Of a stretch of DNA of 59,655 bases, positions 8,458 to 16,910 are shown piece by piece; the stretch's first letter is position 1; each line of letters starts with the position of its first letter. The notes beneath the pieces were generated by a model, which was not told the DNA's origin, did no database searches, and was given only the letters and a program-made list of their open reading frames with translations. Origin of the DNA: Anaerosphaera multitolerans (GTDB taxonomy: Bacteria > Bacillota > Clostridia > Tissierellales > Peptoniphilaceae); contig NZ_RLIH01000013.1 in assembly GCF_004006535.1 (NCBI RefSeq), positions 1 to 59,655 on the forward strand. Direction: 5' to 3'. A program made the position numbers and the translations under genes.

Positions 8458-9747
8458 TCATCTATGTTTATCCATTTTAACTATAAATAAAGCGCCAAGG
8501 ATTACTGCTGCAAGTTGAGCCGTCGGTATAGATAACCACACGCCGTCAATACCAAGTAAAGGCGGTAGTATAAAGTTTAGCAATATCAATATAAAAACAG
8601 GTTCTCCATAGATTATAAGGTAGGATAATCTATTTTTATTAGTTGCATAGAAGTAGGAGGTAGTTATTCTAGTAAAAGAATAGAATAAAAAGGTTATACA
8701 AAATATTGGCAGTATTTTAGTTGTTATTAGTGCAACATCTGAAGACGCTCCAAAGACAACTGGAATTTGTCTTCGTAGTAGAAAAACCAAAAAAGCATAA
8801 GAAGCTGCAACTATAAAAGAAAATTTATATGCCAAGTTTCGAATTTGTATAGCTCCATCTGTATCTTTTTCTCCGGTATACATACTTATAAGAGGTTGAC
8901 AGCCGTCGCCAATACCCTGTAACAATAGTTGAATAAAAGAAACTACATAGCTAACAACAGAATAGGCTGCTACAGCCTTAACTCCTCCGTAAATTACTGA
9001 AAATTTGTTCATCATAATTAAAATTACATAGGGAGCCACAGCAAGTCCAAAAGGTGATAGTCCTATTCTTACTATGGAGCTCCTAAGTTTTTTAATAGGT
9101 TTAAAATCATCAGGATGTAATTGGCGTACAAACTTGTATAAAAATGGAGTTAAAGGCAATAAAGTTGCAAATTGACCTATAATTGTTGCCCATGCAGCTC
9201 CTGCCATTCCATACTTCAAAACTGATACAAAAAGCCAATCTAAGACAATATTTATAATAAAACCTAAGATCATAGCAATCATTGCCAGGTTTGGTCTTCT
9301 TAAATTACGAATAATGGGAGAAAATCCATTTGCTAAAATTTGAAAAGAAGATCCAAGTACTATCCAGAATAAATATTCCATTGAATATTTAAGTATAGTT
9401 CCTTCAGCTCCGAAAATAACTAAAATAGGTTTTGAAAATAACAGTAAAAAAGCAGTGAGAAAAATACAGGCAATTGCAAGTAATGAAAGTGTACTGCCTA
9501 AGTATTTTCTTTCAGTGTGAATATCTTTTTTCCCTAAAGAAATAGACATACCTACTGCGCCGCCGAGTCCGATTCCTGTACCTGTAGCCTGAATTAAGAC
9601 GACTAGGGGATAGGAGAAGTTAATAGCGGATAAGCCTGCATCTCCTACATTTCTTCCAATAAAAAGCCCATCAACAATTGAATATAAGCCTGAAAAGGCA
9701 AAAGCAAGCATTGATGGAAGCACGAATTTATAAAAATTTTTTTTCAT
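8458..9747 (-). CDS. MATE family multidrug efflux transporter
   Basis: The 429-residue, 12-segment membrane protein has two MatE halves. The first begins FVLPSMLAFAFSGLYSIVDGLFIGRNVGDAGLSAINFSYP, the second around LRSSIVRIGLSPFGLAVAPYV. MATE proteins export cationic drugs or metabolites in exchange for Na+ or H+. The start ATG at 9747 follows AAAAGGAG. It is transcribed divergently from a MerR regulator, and its promoter has the over-long 19-bp spacer with an internal palindrome that marks MerR-controlled promoters, so induction by a small toxic ligand is likely. Confidence 0.88.
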   Translation of the reverse strand: MKKNFYKFVLPSMLAFAFSGLYSIVDGLFIGRNVGDAGLSAINFSYPLVVLIQATGTGIGLGGAVGMSISLGKKDIHTERKYLGSTLSLLAIACIFLTAFLLLFSKPILVIFGAEGTILKYSMEYLFWIVLGSSFQILANGFSPIIRNLRRPNLAMIAMILGFIINIVLDWLFVSVLKYGMAGAAWATIIGQFATLLPLTPFLYKFVRQLHPDDFKPIKKLRSSIVRIGLSPFGLAVAPYVILIMMNKFSVIYGGVKAVAAYSVVSYVVSFIQLLLQGIGDGCQPLISMYTGEKDTDGAIQIRNLAYKFSFIVAASYAFLVFLLRRQIPVVFGASSDVALITTKILPIFCITFLFYSFTRITTSYFYATNKNRLSYLIIYGEPVFILILLNFILPPLLGIDGVWLSIPTAQLAAVILGALFIVKMDKHR

Positions 9748-9789
9748 AAGTCATTCTCCTTTTAAGAAATTTATGCTAACCTATAGAAG

Positions 9790-9820
9790 AGGATACACCT
9801 TAAAGTAGGTTTAATGTCAA
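9790..9820 (-). promoter_or_regulatory. MerR-type promoter/operator of the MATE gene
   Basis: On the minus strand, TTGACA (9815-9820) and TATCCT (9790-9795) are separated by 19 bp instead of the usual 17. The spacer carries the dyad ACCT-N6-AGGT (9797-9810). MerR proteins bind such dyads and untwist the over-long spacer. Assignment of the neighbouring MerR to this site is inferred from position. Confidence 0.65.
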
Positions 9821-9832
9821 TAGGAGAATAAA

Positions 9833-10558
9833 ATGAAAAAACAAATTAGTTCAGTGGCTAATATGCTTGATATACCGGCATCTAAATTACGTTATTGGGA
9901 TAAAAAAGGATTGATTCGTTTTGAGCGAGATTTGGAAAATAACTATAGAGTTTTTTCAAATCAAACTATTATGGATATTTGCGATATTATTTTTTATCGC
10001 GACCTATATATGCCGATAAAAGATATTCAGGAGCTTTATTCAAAAGAATACTTTGATTTAAATGAACTTTTTCAAGAAAATAAAAAATCGCTTTTAAATC
10101 AAATATCTAAATTGGAAAAATCAGTGGAAAAAATTGATAAGAGAATAGAGGCTTTAAATACTATAGAAAAATTAAAAAGTGAAGGATTTAAAATTGAAAA
10201 ATATAAATTAAAAGAAATTAATCATTTTGATTTTGAAAACCAAAGTCATGTAGAAAGCTATTTGGAAAATCCTGAGGAAACCATAATTTTTGTATCTCCT
10301 AAAGAAGGAGATAAATTTAAATATGGGATTTTTTCTGAATATGGAAAGACTATAAGAGAAAAAGACAGTGGATTAAATTTATATCTAGTGGGATTGTTTT
10401 GGGTTAGTACGGAAGATAAAATTTCCAACTTACAAGAATTTATAGATAAGGCAAAAGAATTAAACTATATTCCGGGATCTCTTGTAGGAGAATATTTAAT
10501 TACCACAGGTAAAGATATTAAAACGGACTATTATATTGGAAGAATGGAATTAAAGTAG
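9833..10558 (+). CDS. MerR family transcriptional regulator with GyrI-like ligand domain
   Basis: The first 70 residues form a MerR winged helix: ISSVANMLDIPASKLRYWDKKGLI (helix-turn-helix), then NNYRVFSNQTIMDICDIIFYRDLYMPIKDIQEL. A coiled-coil dimer helix follows (about 78-125), then a C-terminal domain of about 115 residues resembling the GyrI/effector-binding fold of BmrR-type drug sensors. ATG at 9833 follows AGGAGAATAAA. Its divergent position and the palindromic 19-bp spacer beside it point to control of the MATE pump; the inducer is unknown. It is 33 bp upstream of the Crp/Fnr gene and may be co-transcribed with it. Confidence 0.85.
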   Translation: MKKQISSVANMLDIPASKLRYWDKKGLIRFERDLENNYRVFSNQTIMDICDIIFYRDLYMPIKDIQELYSKEYFDLNELFQENKKSLLNQISKLEKSVEKIDKRIEALNTIEKLKSEGFKIEKYKLKEINHFDFENQSHVESYLENPEETIIFVSPKEGDKFKYGIFSEYGKTIREKDSGLNLYLVGLFWVSTEDKISNLQEFIDKAKELNYIPGSLVGEYLITTGKDIKTDYYIGRMELK

Positions 10559-10591
10559 TTAGTTTAAATATTGAATTTTAAAGGTGATAAG

Positions 10592-11248
10592 ATGTCAACT
10601 AAAAGTAATTTATTTAAGGGATTGAGTTTTTCAGAAATTGAAGATTTTTTAAATAATAATTTTGCAAAGTATTTGAAATTTAAAAAAGGGGAAGAGGTAT
10701 TTTTACAGGGAGAAAAGCCTGAATATCTTTTTATATTGGAAAGAGGTTCAGTTGTAGTTGAAAATACTAACTCCAGTGGCAAACGAAGCATAGTTAACAT
10801 ATTTAATGAAAGGGGAACGGTCTTTGGAGAAGTATATCTGTACTTAGAGGGAGAATATGATTATAGTTGTTTTTCCAACGAAGATACAGAAGTATTGGCA
10901 ATACCTAAGAAAGCTTTAGAGTTTAACGAAAATATAGATAAAATTAAAACTATACTTTTAAATAATATGTTGTCTATTTTAGCTGCAAAGGCGCTTTACT
11001 TAAATAAAAAGCTTTTAATTTCAAGTAGTTATTCATTAAGAGAGAAGTTAGCTAAGTTTTTTATGGAACAGGCTATAGATGAAAAAACAGTTAACTTAAA
11101 CTTTACTAGAGAAGAACTGGCTGACTACTTAGGTGCTACAAGACCTTCCATATCTAGAGAACTTATGAATATGCATAATGATGGTTTAATAGAAGTTGGT
11201 AGAAAAAATATAAAGATAAACAAAGAGGAGTTGGAAAAGTTTCTATGA
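10592..11248 (+). CDS. Crp/Fnr family regulator, probably HcpR-like
   Basis: The 218-residue regulator has a cyclic-nucleotide-type beta-barrel (about 15-115: FKKGEEVFLQGEKPEYLFILERGSV), a dimer helix, and a C-terminal Crp-type winged helix (about 145-218) with the recognition segment TREELADYLGATRPSISREL. It lacks the cysteine cluster of Fnr. It lies just upstream of the hybrid cluster protein gene, and the gap between them holds the palindrome GTAAC-AAAT-GTTAC, so it probably controls hcp in response to nitric oxide or a related redox signal, as HcpR-type regulators do. ATG at 10592 is preferred over the TTG at 10571 because AAAGGTGATAAG precedes it. Confidence 0.8.
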   Translation: MSTKSNLFKGLSFSEIEDFLNNNFAKYLKFKKGEEVFLQGEKPEYLFILERGSVVVENTNSSGKRSIVNIFNERGTVFGEVYLYLEGEYDYSCFSNEDTEVLAIPKKALEFNENIDKIKTILLNNMLSILAAKALYLNKKLLISSSYSLREKLAKFFMEQAIDEKTVNLNFTREELADYLGATRPSISRELMNMHNDGLIEVGRKNIKINKEELEKFL

Positions 11249-11252
11249 TAAT

Positions 11253-11266
11253 GTAACAAATGTTAC
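11253..11266 (+). promoter_or_regulatory. Crp/Fnr-type operator upstream of hcp
   Basis: A perfect dyad, GTAAC-AAAT-GTTAC, lies between the regulator stop and hcp. A TATATT -10 box at 11287-11292 places the dyad centre near -40, the class II activator position. Its geometry (5-4-5) fits Crp/Fnr family sites. Confidence 0.7.
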
Positions 11267-11321
11267 GGAATGAAATATTTTAATAGTATATTCTCTATTT
11301 ATAGAAGAAATGGGGGATATT

Positions 11322-13190
11322 ATGGGAAATAAAATGTTTTGTTATCAATGTCAAGAAACAGCAAAAAATATAGGTTGTACAGAAGTAGGAGTATGTGGTA
11401 AAAATGCTGATGTAGCTAATAAGCAGGATATGTTGATTTGGTTGACTAAGGGTATTTCTGAAATTGTGACAAGACTTAGATCTGAGGGATACGAAGTTCC
11501 TTACTATATAAATGAAATAGTTACTGATAACTTATTTACTACTATAACTAATGCAAATTTTGATGAAAAAGTAATTGAAGATAGGATAATTCTTACACTA
11601 GGAGAAAAAGAAAATCTTTACAATAGTTTAAAGGATAAAGAAGATTTTTCAGAAGCTGCGTTATATAGTGATTTATCTATAGAAAATATCTCTGAAAAGA
11701 GCAAGGTTGTGGGTGTTCTTTCCACTTCAGATGAAGATATTAAAAGTCTAAGAGAATTAATTGTATATGGTTTAAAAGGACTTAGCGCATACACTAAACA
11801 TGCGGAAGTACTGCTAAACAACAATGAAGAAATTAATATATTTATTCAAAAAGCTCTTGCAAAAACTTTAGATGATTCATTGGGTGGCGAAGATCTGATA
11901 AACTTGGTGTTGGAAACCGGGAAATATGGTGTCTTAGCTATGGAGGAACTGGATAAAGCTAATACCAAAGCCTATGGTAATCCGGAAATTACTAAAGTAA
12001 ATATAGGAGTTAGAAATAATCCGGGAATTTTAATTTCAGGACATGACTTAAGGGATATGGAAATGTTGTTGAAACAAAGTCAAGGAAGTGGAGTGGATAT
12101 CTATACTCATTCAGAAATGTTGCCTGCAAACTATTATCCTGAATTTAAAAAATATGATAATTTTGTTGGAAATTATGGAAATGCTTGGTGGAAACAAAGA
12201 GAAGAATTTGAGTCATTTAACGGACCTATTTTAATGACGACAAATTGTATCGTCCCACCAAAGGAAAGTTATCAAGATAGGTTATTTACAACGGGGATGG
12301 CAGGATTTCCCGGCTGTAAACATATAGATGGCAATGTAGGTGAAGAAAAAGACTTTTCAGAACTTATAGAGCTTGCAAAAAGATGCGAAAGTCCAAAAGA
12401 AATTGAAACAGGTGAAATTATTGGAGGTTTTGCACACAACCAAGTTTTTCAATTAGCAGATAAAATTGTAGATGCGGTTAAAAGCGGAGCAATTAAAAAA
12501 TTTGTAGTAATGGCAGGGTGTGACGGAAGACAAAAGGGAAGAAATTACTATAGTGATTTTGCAAAGTCTCTTCCAAAGGACAGTGTCATACTTACTGCAG
12601 GGTGTGCTAAGTATAGATATAATAAGTTGAATTTGGGAGACATCGGCGGAATTCCTAGAGTACTTGATGCAGGTCAGTGTAATGATTCCTATTCCTTAGT
12701 TGTTATTGCTCTTAAGTTAAAGGAAATATTTAACTTAAAAGATATAAATGAACTACCTATTATATACAATATTGCATGGTATGAACAAAAGGCAGTAATA
12801 GTTTTGTTATCTCTATTGTATCTAGGAGTTAAGGATATTCACTTAGGGCCAACTCTTCCGGGATTTTTATCTAAAAATGTAGCTGATATTTTAGTTAGAG
12901 AGTTTGGAATATCAGGAATAGGTACTGTTGAAGAGGATATTGAATTGTTTTTTCCTGAAGCTAAAGAATTAAAAAGTTCAATTGACGAAGACTTTACAAT
13001 TGGACAATTGGTTATGAAGCATCCTGAGACAGCACCGGTGCTTATGAGTATGGGAATGCACTGTCTAGGCTGTCCTGCATCTCAAAATGAAACTTTAAAA
13101 GAAGCGTCAATGGTCCATGGATTTAATTTAAATGAGCTTTTAGATAAAATAAATGAAATCATTATAGAGCAAGATTTAAAGATGGTATGA
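11322..13190 (+). CDS. hcp: Hybrid cluster protein (hydroxylamine/NO reductase) with C-terminal DUF1858 domain
   Basis: The hybrid cluster protein reduces nitric oxide or hydroxylamine and protects anaerobes from nitrosative stress. Near the N-terminus C7-x2-C10-x8-C19-x5-C25 binds the cubane cluster. Hybrid-cluster ligand segments are present in order: [43 protein letters not shown] and [10 protein letters not shown]. The last 65 residues are a separate DUF1858 domain ([26 protein letters not shown]), an addition absent from classical HCPs; its C-x2-C pair could bind metal or act as a thiol pair. ATG at 11322 is chosen over 11310 because GGGGGAT sits just upstream. The gene stop overlaps the frame leading into the hemerythrin gene. 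Confidence 0.93.
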   Translation: MGNKMFCYQCQETAKNIGCTEVGVCGKNADVANKQDMLIWLTKGISEIVTRLRSEGYEVPYYINEIVTDNLFTTITNANFDEKVIEDRIILTLGEKENLYNSLKDKEDFSEAALYSDLSIENISEKSKVVGVLSTSDEDIKSLRELIVYGLKGLSAYTKHAEVLLNNNEEINIFIQKALAKTLDDSLGGEDLINLVLETGKYGVLAMEELDKANTKAYGNPEITKVNIGVRNNPGILISGHDLRDMEMLLKQSQGSGVDIYTHSEMLPANYYPEFKKYDNFVGNYGNAWWKQREEFESFNGPILMTTNCIVPPKESYQDRLFTTGMAGFPGCKHIDGNVGEEKDFSELIELAKRCESPKEIETGEIIGGFAHNQVFQLADKIVDAVKSGAIKKFVVMAGCDGRQKGRNYYSDFAKSLPKDSVILTAGCAKYRYNKLNLGDIGGIPRVLDAGQCNDSYSLVVIALKLKEIFNLKDINELPIIYNIAWYEQKAVIVLLSLLYLGVKDIHLGPTLPGFLSKNVADILVREFGISGIGTVEEDIELFFPEAKELKSSIDEDFTIGQLVMKHPETAPVLMSMGMHCLGCPASQNETLKEASMVHGFNLNELLDKINEIIIEQDLKMV

Positions 13191-13222
13191 TTTTCAATCT
13201 AAGTATTATAAAAGGAGCAAGT

Positions 13223-13768
13223 ATGTTTACCATAGAATTTTTAAAAAAAGAGCATGAAAAAATAATAGAAGTAGTGGATAAAGTTGAAGAAAATTGTATT
13301 TCTATAATGAATGGACGAGAATTAAATGTTAATTTTTATAGAGTGTTAATTGAGTATATTAGAAAATTTGCCGATTCAACTCACCATAAAAAAGAAGAGG
13401 ATATACTTTTTAAATACATGGTAGATAATTTGGGAGAAGTAGCGGAAAAATTAGTAAAAAGCGGAATGTTAACAGAGCATCAAATGGCGAGGTACTATGT
13501 AAGTGAACTTGAGAATTATTTAAATGATTATGAAGAATCCAAATCTGATAAAAGTAAAGTTCAAGTATTAGCTAATGCAATGAGTTATGTAAACTTATTG
13601 AGAATTCATGTGGATAAGGAAAATAATGTGGTATATCCCTTTGGTGAAAGAAGTTTGACTAAAGAACTGCTTTCTGAAATAGATTCGGAAATGAAGTCAA
13701 AAATAAAACTAGAAGAGCAAAATGAGGAAAGGAGAAAAGAGTTACTAGATAAGTTGTTTTCTCTTTAA
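13223..13768 (+). CDS. Hemerythrin domain protein
   Basis: The 181-residue, all-helical HHE cation-binding protein carries a di-iron ligand set spread over the helices: H11 (EHEKI), H54-H55 and E58-E59 (STHHKKEED), H86 (TEHQMAR), and H129 with E133 (RIHVDKENNVVYP). Bacterial hemerythrins bind O2 or NO or help repair iron-sulfur clusters. ATG at 13223 is preferred over 13187 because AAAGGAG (13211-13217) lies 5 nt before it. It follows hcp closely, so the two are co-transcribed. Together the hcp C-terminal DUF1858 domain and this protein recall the two-domain layout of the Fe-S repair protein RIC (ScdA/YtfE), here split over two genes. Confidence 0.85.
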   Translation: MFTIEFLKKEHEKIIEVVDKVEENCISIMNGRELNVNFYRVLIEYIRKFADSTHHKKEEDILFKYMVDNLGEVAEKLVKSGMLTEHQMARYYVSELENYLNDYEESKSDKSKVQVLANAMSYVNLLRIHVDKENNVVYPFGERSLTKELLSEIDSEMKSKIKLEEQNEERRKELLDKLFSL

Positions 13769-13801
13769 CTCAAGTTCGTATTTAGACAGTAGGGAAGTTT
13801 T

Positions 13802-13828
13802 AAAGAGTCAGTTGTTTACTGACTCTTT
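13802..13828. terminator. Bidirectional terminator between hemerythrin and nitrilase genes
   Basis: AAAGAGTCAGT (13802-13812) pairs with ACTGACTCTTT (13818-13828) around a 5-nt loop. It abuts the stop codon of the convergent amidase gene. Confidence 0.8.
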
Positions 13829-14655
13829 TATAATTTTATAAGTTTGTATCTATCAATTCTTCTATTTTCCAGAGTTCCGACTTGTTGCCTTATAGCTTTT
13901 ACATAATCCAAGTTGATTTCTGCAGTAGTTAATCCTTCAAAGTCTGAGGACTTAGCTATAATATCTCCCCAAGGATCTACTACTAATGACTTGGCATAGG
14001 CCTGAAATTTTGGCTTTTTACCTATTTGAGCTGCGGCAATTACATAGGCCCCGTTTTCAATAGCCCTTGCTCTTAAAAGAGTTTCCCAATGGTCTTTGCC
14101 TGTATTAATAGTAAAGTTAGATGGTACAAATAAAATTTCCGCGCCTTCAAGAACCATTAATCTATAGAGTTCGGGAAATCTCATATCGTAACATATGGAC
14201 ATTCCCCAAGTCCCAAGTTCTTTAGTGTCTAATACTACAATTTCTTCACCGGGCATTATTTTATTGGATTCTTTAATAGTAGGCCCGTTTTCAATGGTAA
14301 CGTCAAAGGGATGTAGTTTTACATACTTGCTCATTAACTCGCCTTTCGGGTTTATAATAAATGAGGTATTACTAGGTCTATCATATTCATTGCTTTTTTC
14401 ATATATGCTTCCTGCATGAATCCAAATTTGATTTTTAATTGCTAGGTTTGCCAGAAAATTAAAAGTTTTTCCATCAGGAATATTTTCAGCGTGAGCAGAG
14501 GGGTCTTTCCCAATATAATTGGAGTTTTCAGGAAGAGCCACAAGTTTGCATCCCTTTGTACTAGCTTCTTCAATATAGTATTTGATTTTATTTAAATTTT
14601 CTTCTAAGTTGTCTTGTGTATCTAATTGTATAAGACCTATAGAATATTTGTTCAT
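13828..14655 (-). CDS. Carbon-nitrogen hydrolase (nitrilase superfamily, Nit-like amidase)
   Basis: The 275-residue cytosolic amidase has the complete catalytic triad of the superfamily: E43 (ALPEN), K113 (YVKLHPF) and C155 (SICYDMRFPELYR). The CYDMRFPELYR wording is typical of Nit1/omega-amidase-like members that hydrolyse deaminated glutathione or alpha-ketoglutaramate as metabolite repair; the true substrate is not decided by sequence. Length is normal and the ATG has an AGGAGG-type site upstream. It is a monocistronic gene convergent with the hemerythrin gene and divergent from the GyrI-like gene. Confidence 0.87.
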   Translation of the reverse strand: MNKYSIGLIQLDTQDNLEENLNKIKYYIEEASTKGCKLVALPENSNYIGKDPSAHAENIPDGKTFNFLANLAIKNQIWIHAGSIYEKSNEYDRPSNTSFIINPKGELMSKYVKLHPFDVTIENGPTIKESNKIMPGEEIVVLDTKELGTWGMSICYDMRFPELYRLMVLEGAEILFVPSNFTINTGKDHWETLLRARAIENGAYVIAAAQIGKKPKFQAYAKSLVVDPWGDIIAKSSDFEGLTTAEINLDYVKAIRQQVGTLENRRIDRYKLIKL

Positions 14656-14748
14656 AATTGCCTCCTTAAAAGTAAAAGTATGATAACATATTGTTAACTG
14701 TCACAATTAAAATATGTAAAAAAATTAAAAGTTAGGAAGTGATTATCT

Positions 14749-15381
14749 GTGAAACATGAGTGGAGAAAACATGAAAAAGAGCTTTATAGCACTAAAAAGA
14801 AACCAACAATATTAACAGTTCCAAAGCAAAAGTACATAATGATTAAAGGGAAGGGAAATCCCAATAACGAAGATTTTTCTCGCAAAATAGGAGTCCTAAT
14901 GTCAATAGCATACCCCATAAAAATGAATTATAAACGATTTTGCAAAAACAACTTAGAAATTGATGAAGAATTTCATTGTACTGATTACACTGTATATCCT
15001 TTAGAGGGACTTTGGACTAAGGAAAAGGAAAATAGTAATAATAAAGACGATTTTATATATACTATTATGGTAAGACAACCTGACTTTATTAGTGAAGAAA
15101 TGTTTGATGAGGCTATTAAAACAGTTAAGAAGAAAAAACCTGATGATTTATTAGAAGAAGTAAGCTTTGGTGAAATTGAGGACGGGTTATGTGTTCAAAT
15201 GCTTCATATAGGGTCTTATGACAGTGAAGATAATACTTTTAAGTTAATGGATGAATTAGTAAAAGAGGGCGGATACATTAGAAGTGATAGTTACCATAGA
15301 GAAATTTATTTAAGTGACGCAAGGAGAGTGGAATCAAATAAATTAAAGACTATACTTAGATATAAAATAAAAAAGAAATAG
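14749..15381 (+). CDS. GyrI-like small-molecule-binding domain protein
   Basis: The 210-residue soluble protein starts MKHEWRKHEKELYSTKKKPTILTVPKQKYIMIKGKGNPN, the conserved opening of the COG4832 GyrI-like family, and contains the later conserved DFIYTIMVRQPDFI and MLHIGSYDSE segments. Related domains bind drugs or lipophilic cations in BmrR-type regulators, but this protein has no DNA-binding domain. Some relatives hydrolyse or sequester toxic compounds; no function can be assigned here. Start is GTG at 14749 after AGGAAGTG. It stands alone between two divergent or convergent neighbours. Confidence 0.75.
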   Translation: MKHEWRKHEKELYSTKKKPTILTVPKQKYIMIKGKGNPNNEDFSRKIGVLMSIAYPIKMNYKRFCKNNLEIDEEFHCTDYTVYPLEGLWTKEKENSNNKDDFIYTIMVRQPDFISEEMFDEAIKTVKKKKPDDLLEEVSFGEIEDGLCVQMLHIGSYDSEDNTFKLMDELVKEGGYIRSDSYHREIYLSDARRVESNKLKTILRYKIKKK

Positions 15382-15450
15382 TTTTAAATATTTACTATAA
15401 TTAATAGTGCTTAGATCTAGAAAAAAGAAAAGTGGGACTGTGAACCTGTT

Positions 15451-15486
15451 AAAAAAAGTCTTTTAGATAACCAAAAGACTTTTTTT
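15451..15486. terminator. Bidirectional terminator after the GyrI-like gene
   Basis: AAAAAAAGTCTTTT (15451-15464) pairs with AAAAGACTTTTTT (15473-15486) around an 8-nt loop, with T tracts on both strands. It serves the GyrI-like gene and the convergent stalk-domain gene. Confidence 0.8.
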
Positions 15487-15493
15487 GTTGAAA

Positions 15494-15949
15494 CTAGTTA
15501 CTATCATTTAGATTATATCCTTCGCCAATTATAACGGTTCTGTTTTCTCCATCCCAACTTATATCTGAGCCTAATTGTTCCACTACAAAACGTAGAGGTA
15601 CAAAAGTGTGATTGTCTATAATTTTAGGGGGAACCTCCAAACTGAAACTTAGTACTTCATTATCTATGGATCTGCCTTCTGCAATTGTTTTTCCTATAGT
15701 AAGTTCAAGATAGTTGTTTTCATTTTGAATAGTTACTTTTCTTGCATTTTCATTCCAACTAATTTCATAATTCAGTTGTTCTGCAACTGCCTTAATTGGT
15801 GCTAAAGTTATATTTTCCTCAATAAATGGAGCAACTTCACTTTGTACATATTCTCCATTAATCCAAATTTTAATTTCTTCCTGTGCTTGTACGTTCTTTG
15901 GAATTATGAAAAATAATAAAATAAATATTAAATTTAAATTTTTTTTCAT
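15494..15949 (-). CDS. Secreted copper-amine-oxidase-N-type stalk domain protein
   Basis: The 151-residue protein has a clear signal peptide (MKKNLNLIFILLFFIIPKNVQAQ, probable cleavage after AQA or nearby). The mature part is a single copper amine oxidase N-terminal-like domain in two halves: ITLAPIKAVAEQLNYEISWNENARKVTI and HTFVPLRFVVEQLGSDISWDGENRTVII. Despite its name, the domain has no oxidase activity; in Firmicutes it usually acts as a stalk or wall-binding module attached to other domains. Here it is the whole protein, so the function is unknown. The gene is monocistronic with an AAAGGAG site. Confidence 0.8.
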   Translation of the reverse strand: MKKNLNLIFILLFFIIPKNVQAQEEIKIWINGEYVQSEVAPFIEENITLAPIKAVAEQLNYEISWNENARKVTIQNENNYLELTIGKTIAEGRSIDNEVLSFSLEVPPKIIDNHTFVPLRFVVEQLGSDISWDGENRTVIIGEGYNLNDSN

Positions 15950-16043
15950 ACTAAATCTCCTTTAACAGTTCAGCAGGATTTTAACTTATGCAATATATTT
16001 TTAAAGCTTAAAATTTGTTTAGAAATTCCTGTTAAGAATTGTC

Positions 16044-16745
16044 TTATGGTTTTTCCATTTCAATTATTAAAAGGTGAGAAGTGTTGCCGGCATAAATGGA
16101 AATATCTTCTTCAACAATTTCAAGAGCATCTCTTTCACCAAGGACAATTCCATTTACATCCATTTCTCCCTCAACAGCTATTAAGTAAGCTTGTCTTCCC
16201 GGATTGACTTTAAAATCCAAGGTATCATCTCTAAGAATTAAAGAGGAGTATATATGAACATCGGCATGAACCTGAATGGGAAATTTCTTATCTCCATCAC
16301 CGGAGGCTATTGGCATCCATCTATTAACTCTGTCTTCCCACTTTAGGTGTAAATCGCCATAGTTTGGAGTATAACCTTCTTTATTTGGTAAAATCCAAAT
16401 TTGAAGAAAGCGCAATACTTCATGACCATAGTTGTGTTCTCCATGTTTCACACCGGTTCCCGCGCTCATATATTGAACCTGTCCCCGAGTTAATTTTCGG
16501 CGATTGCCCATATTATCAGTATGAGTAAGCTCACCTTCTACAACATATGATATTATTTCCATATTTTCGTGAAAGTGTTTATTAAATCCGGTCCCGGCTC
16601 CAACTAAATCATCGTTTACAACCCTTAAAACTCCAAATTGAATATTATTTGGATTGTAATAATCTGCAAAAGAAAAATGGTGGAAACTATCTAACCAATG
16701 TGAATTACTATGTCCCATACTATCTCTTTTTATGTGTCTTAGCAT
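16044..16745 (-). CDS. Pirin family protein (bicupin, YhhW-like)
   Basis: The 233-residue bicupin carries the pirin metal site H57, H59, H101 and E103 (NKHFHENMEI and GVKHGEHN). Bacterial pirins of this length (YhhW type) bind a divalent metal, and some show quercetin dioxygenase activity; the physiological role is generally unclear and may be redox or metabolite related. The N-terminal GHSNSHWLDSFHHFSFADYYNP is diagnostic. ATG follows AAAGGAGG. The gene is monocistronic and divergent from the DeoR regulator. Confidence 0.9.
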   Translation of the reverse strand: MLRHIKRDSMGHSNSHWLDSFHHFSFADYYNPNNIQFGVLRVVNDDLVGAGTGFNKHFHENMEIISYVVEGELTHTDNMGNRRKLTRGQVQYMSAGTGVKHGEHNYGHEVLRFLQIWILPNKEGYTPNYGDLHLKWEDRVNRWMPIASGDGDKKFPIQVHADVHIYSSLILRDDTLDFKVNPGRQAYLIAVEGEMDVNGIVLGERDALEIVEEDISIYAGNTSHLLIIEMEKP

Positions 16746-16910
16746 ATTAACCTCCTTTAAGTTAATTATACTTTCAACCTGTCTTTAAAAAAATACCCAT
16801 TAAATAACATTTTAATCTGTGCTTTTAAACTGATTATTTTAAATATATAATTGTAAAAGCTAATATGCTAAGATAAAATGGAGTTATAAAATAGTTTAGT
16901 AGGTGGTTAA

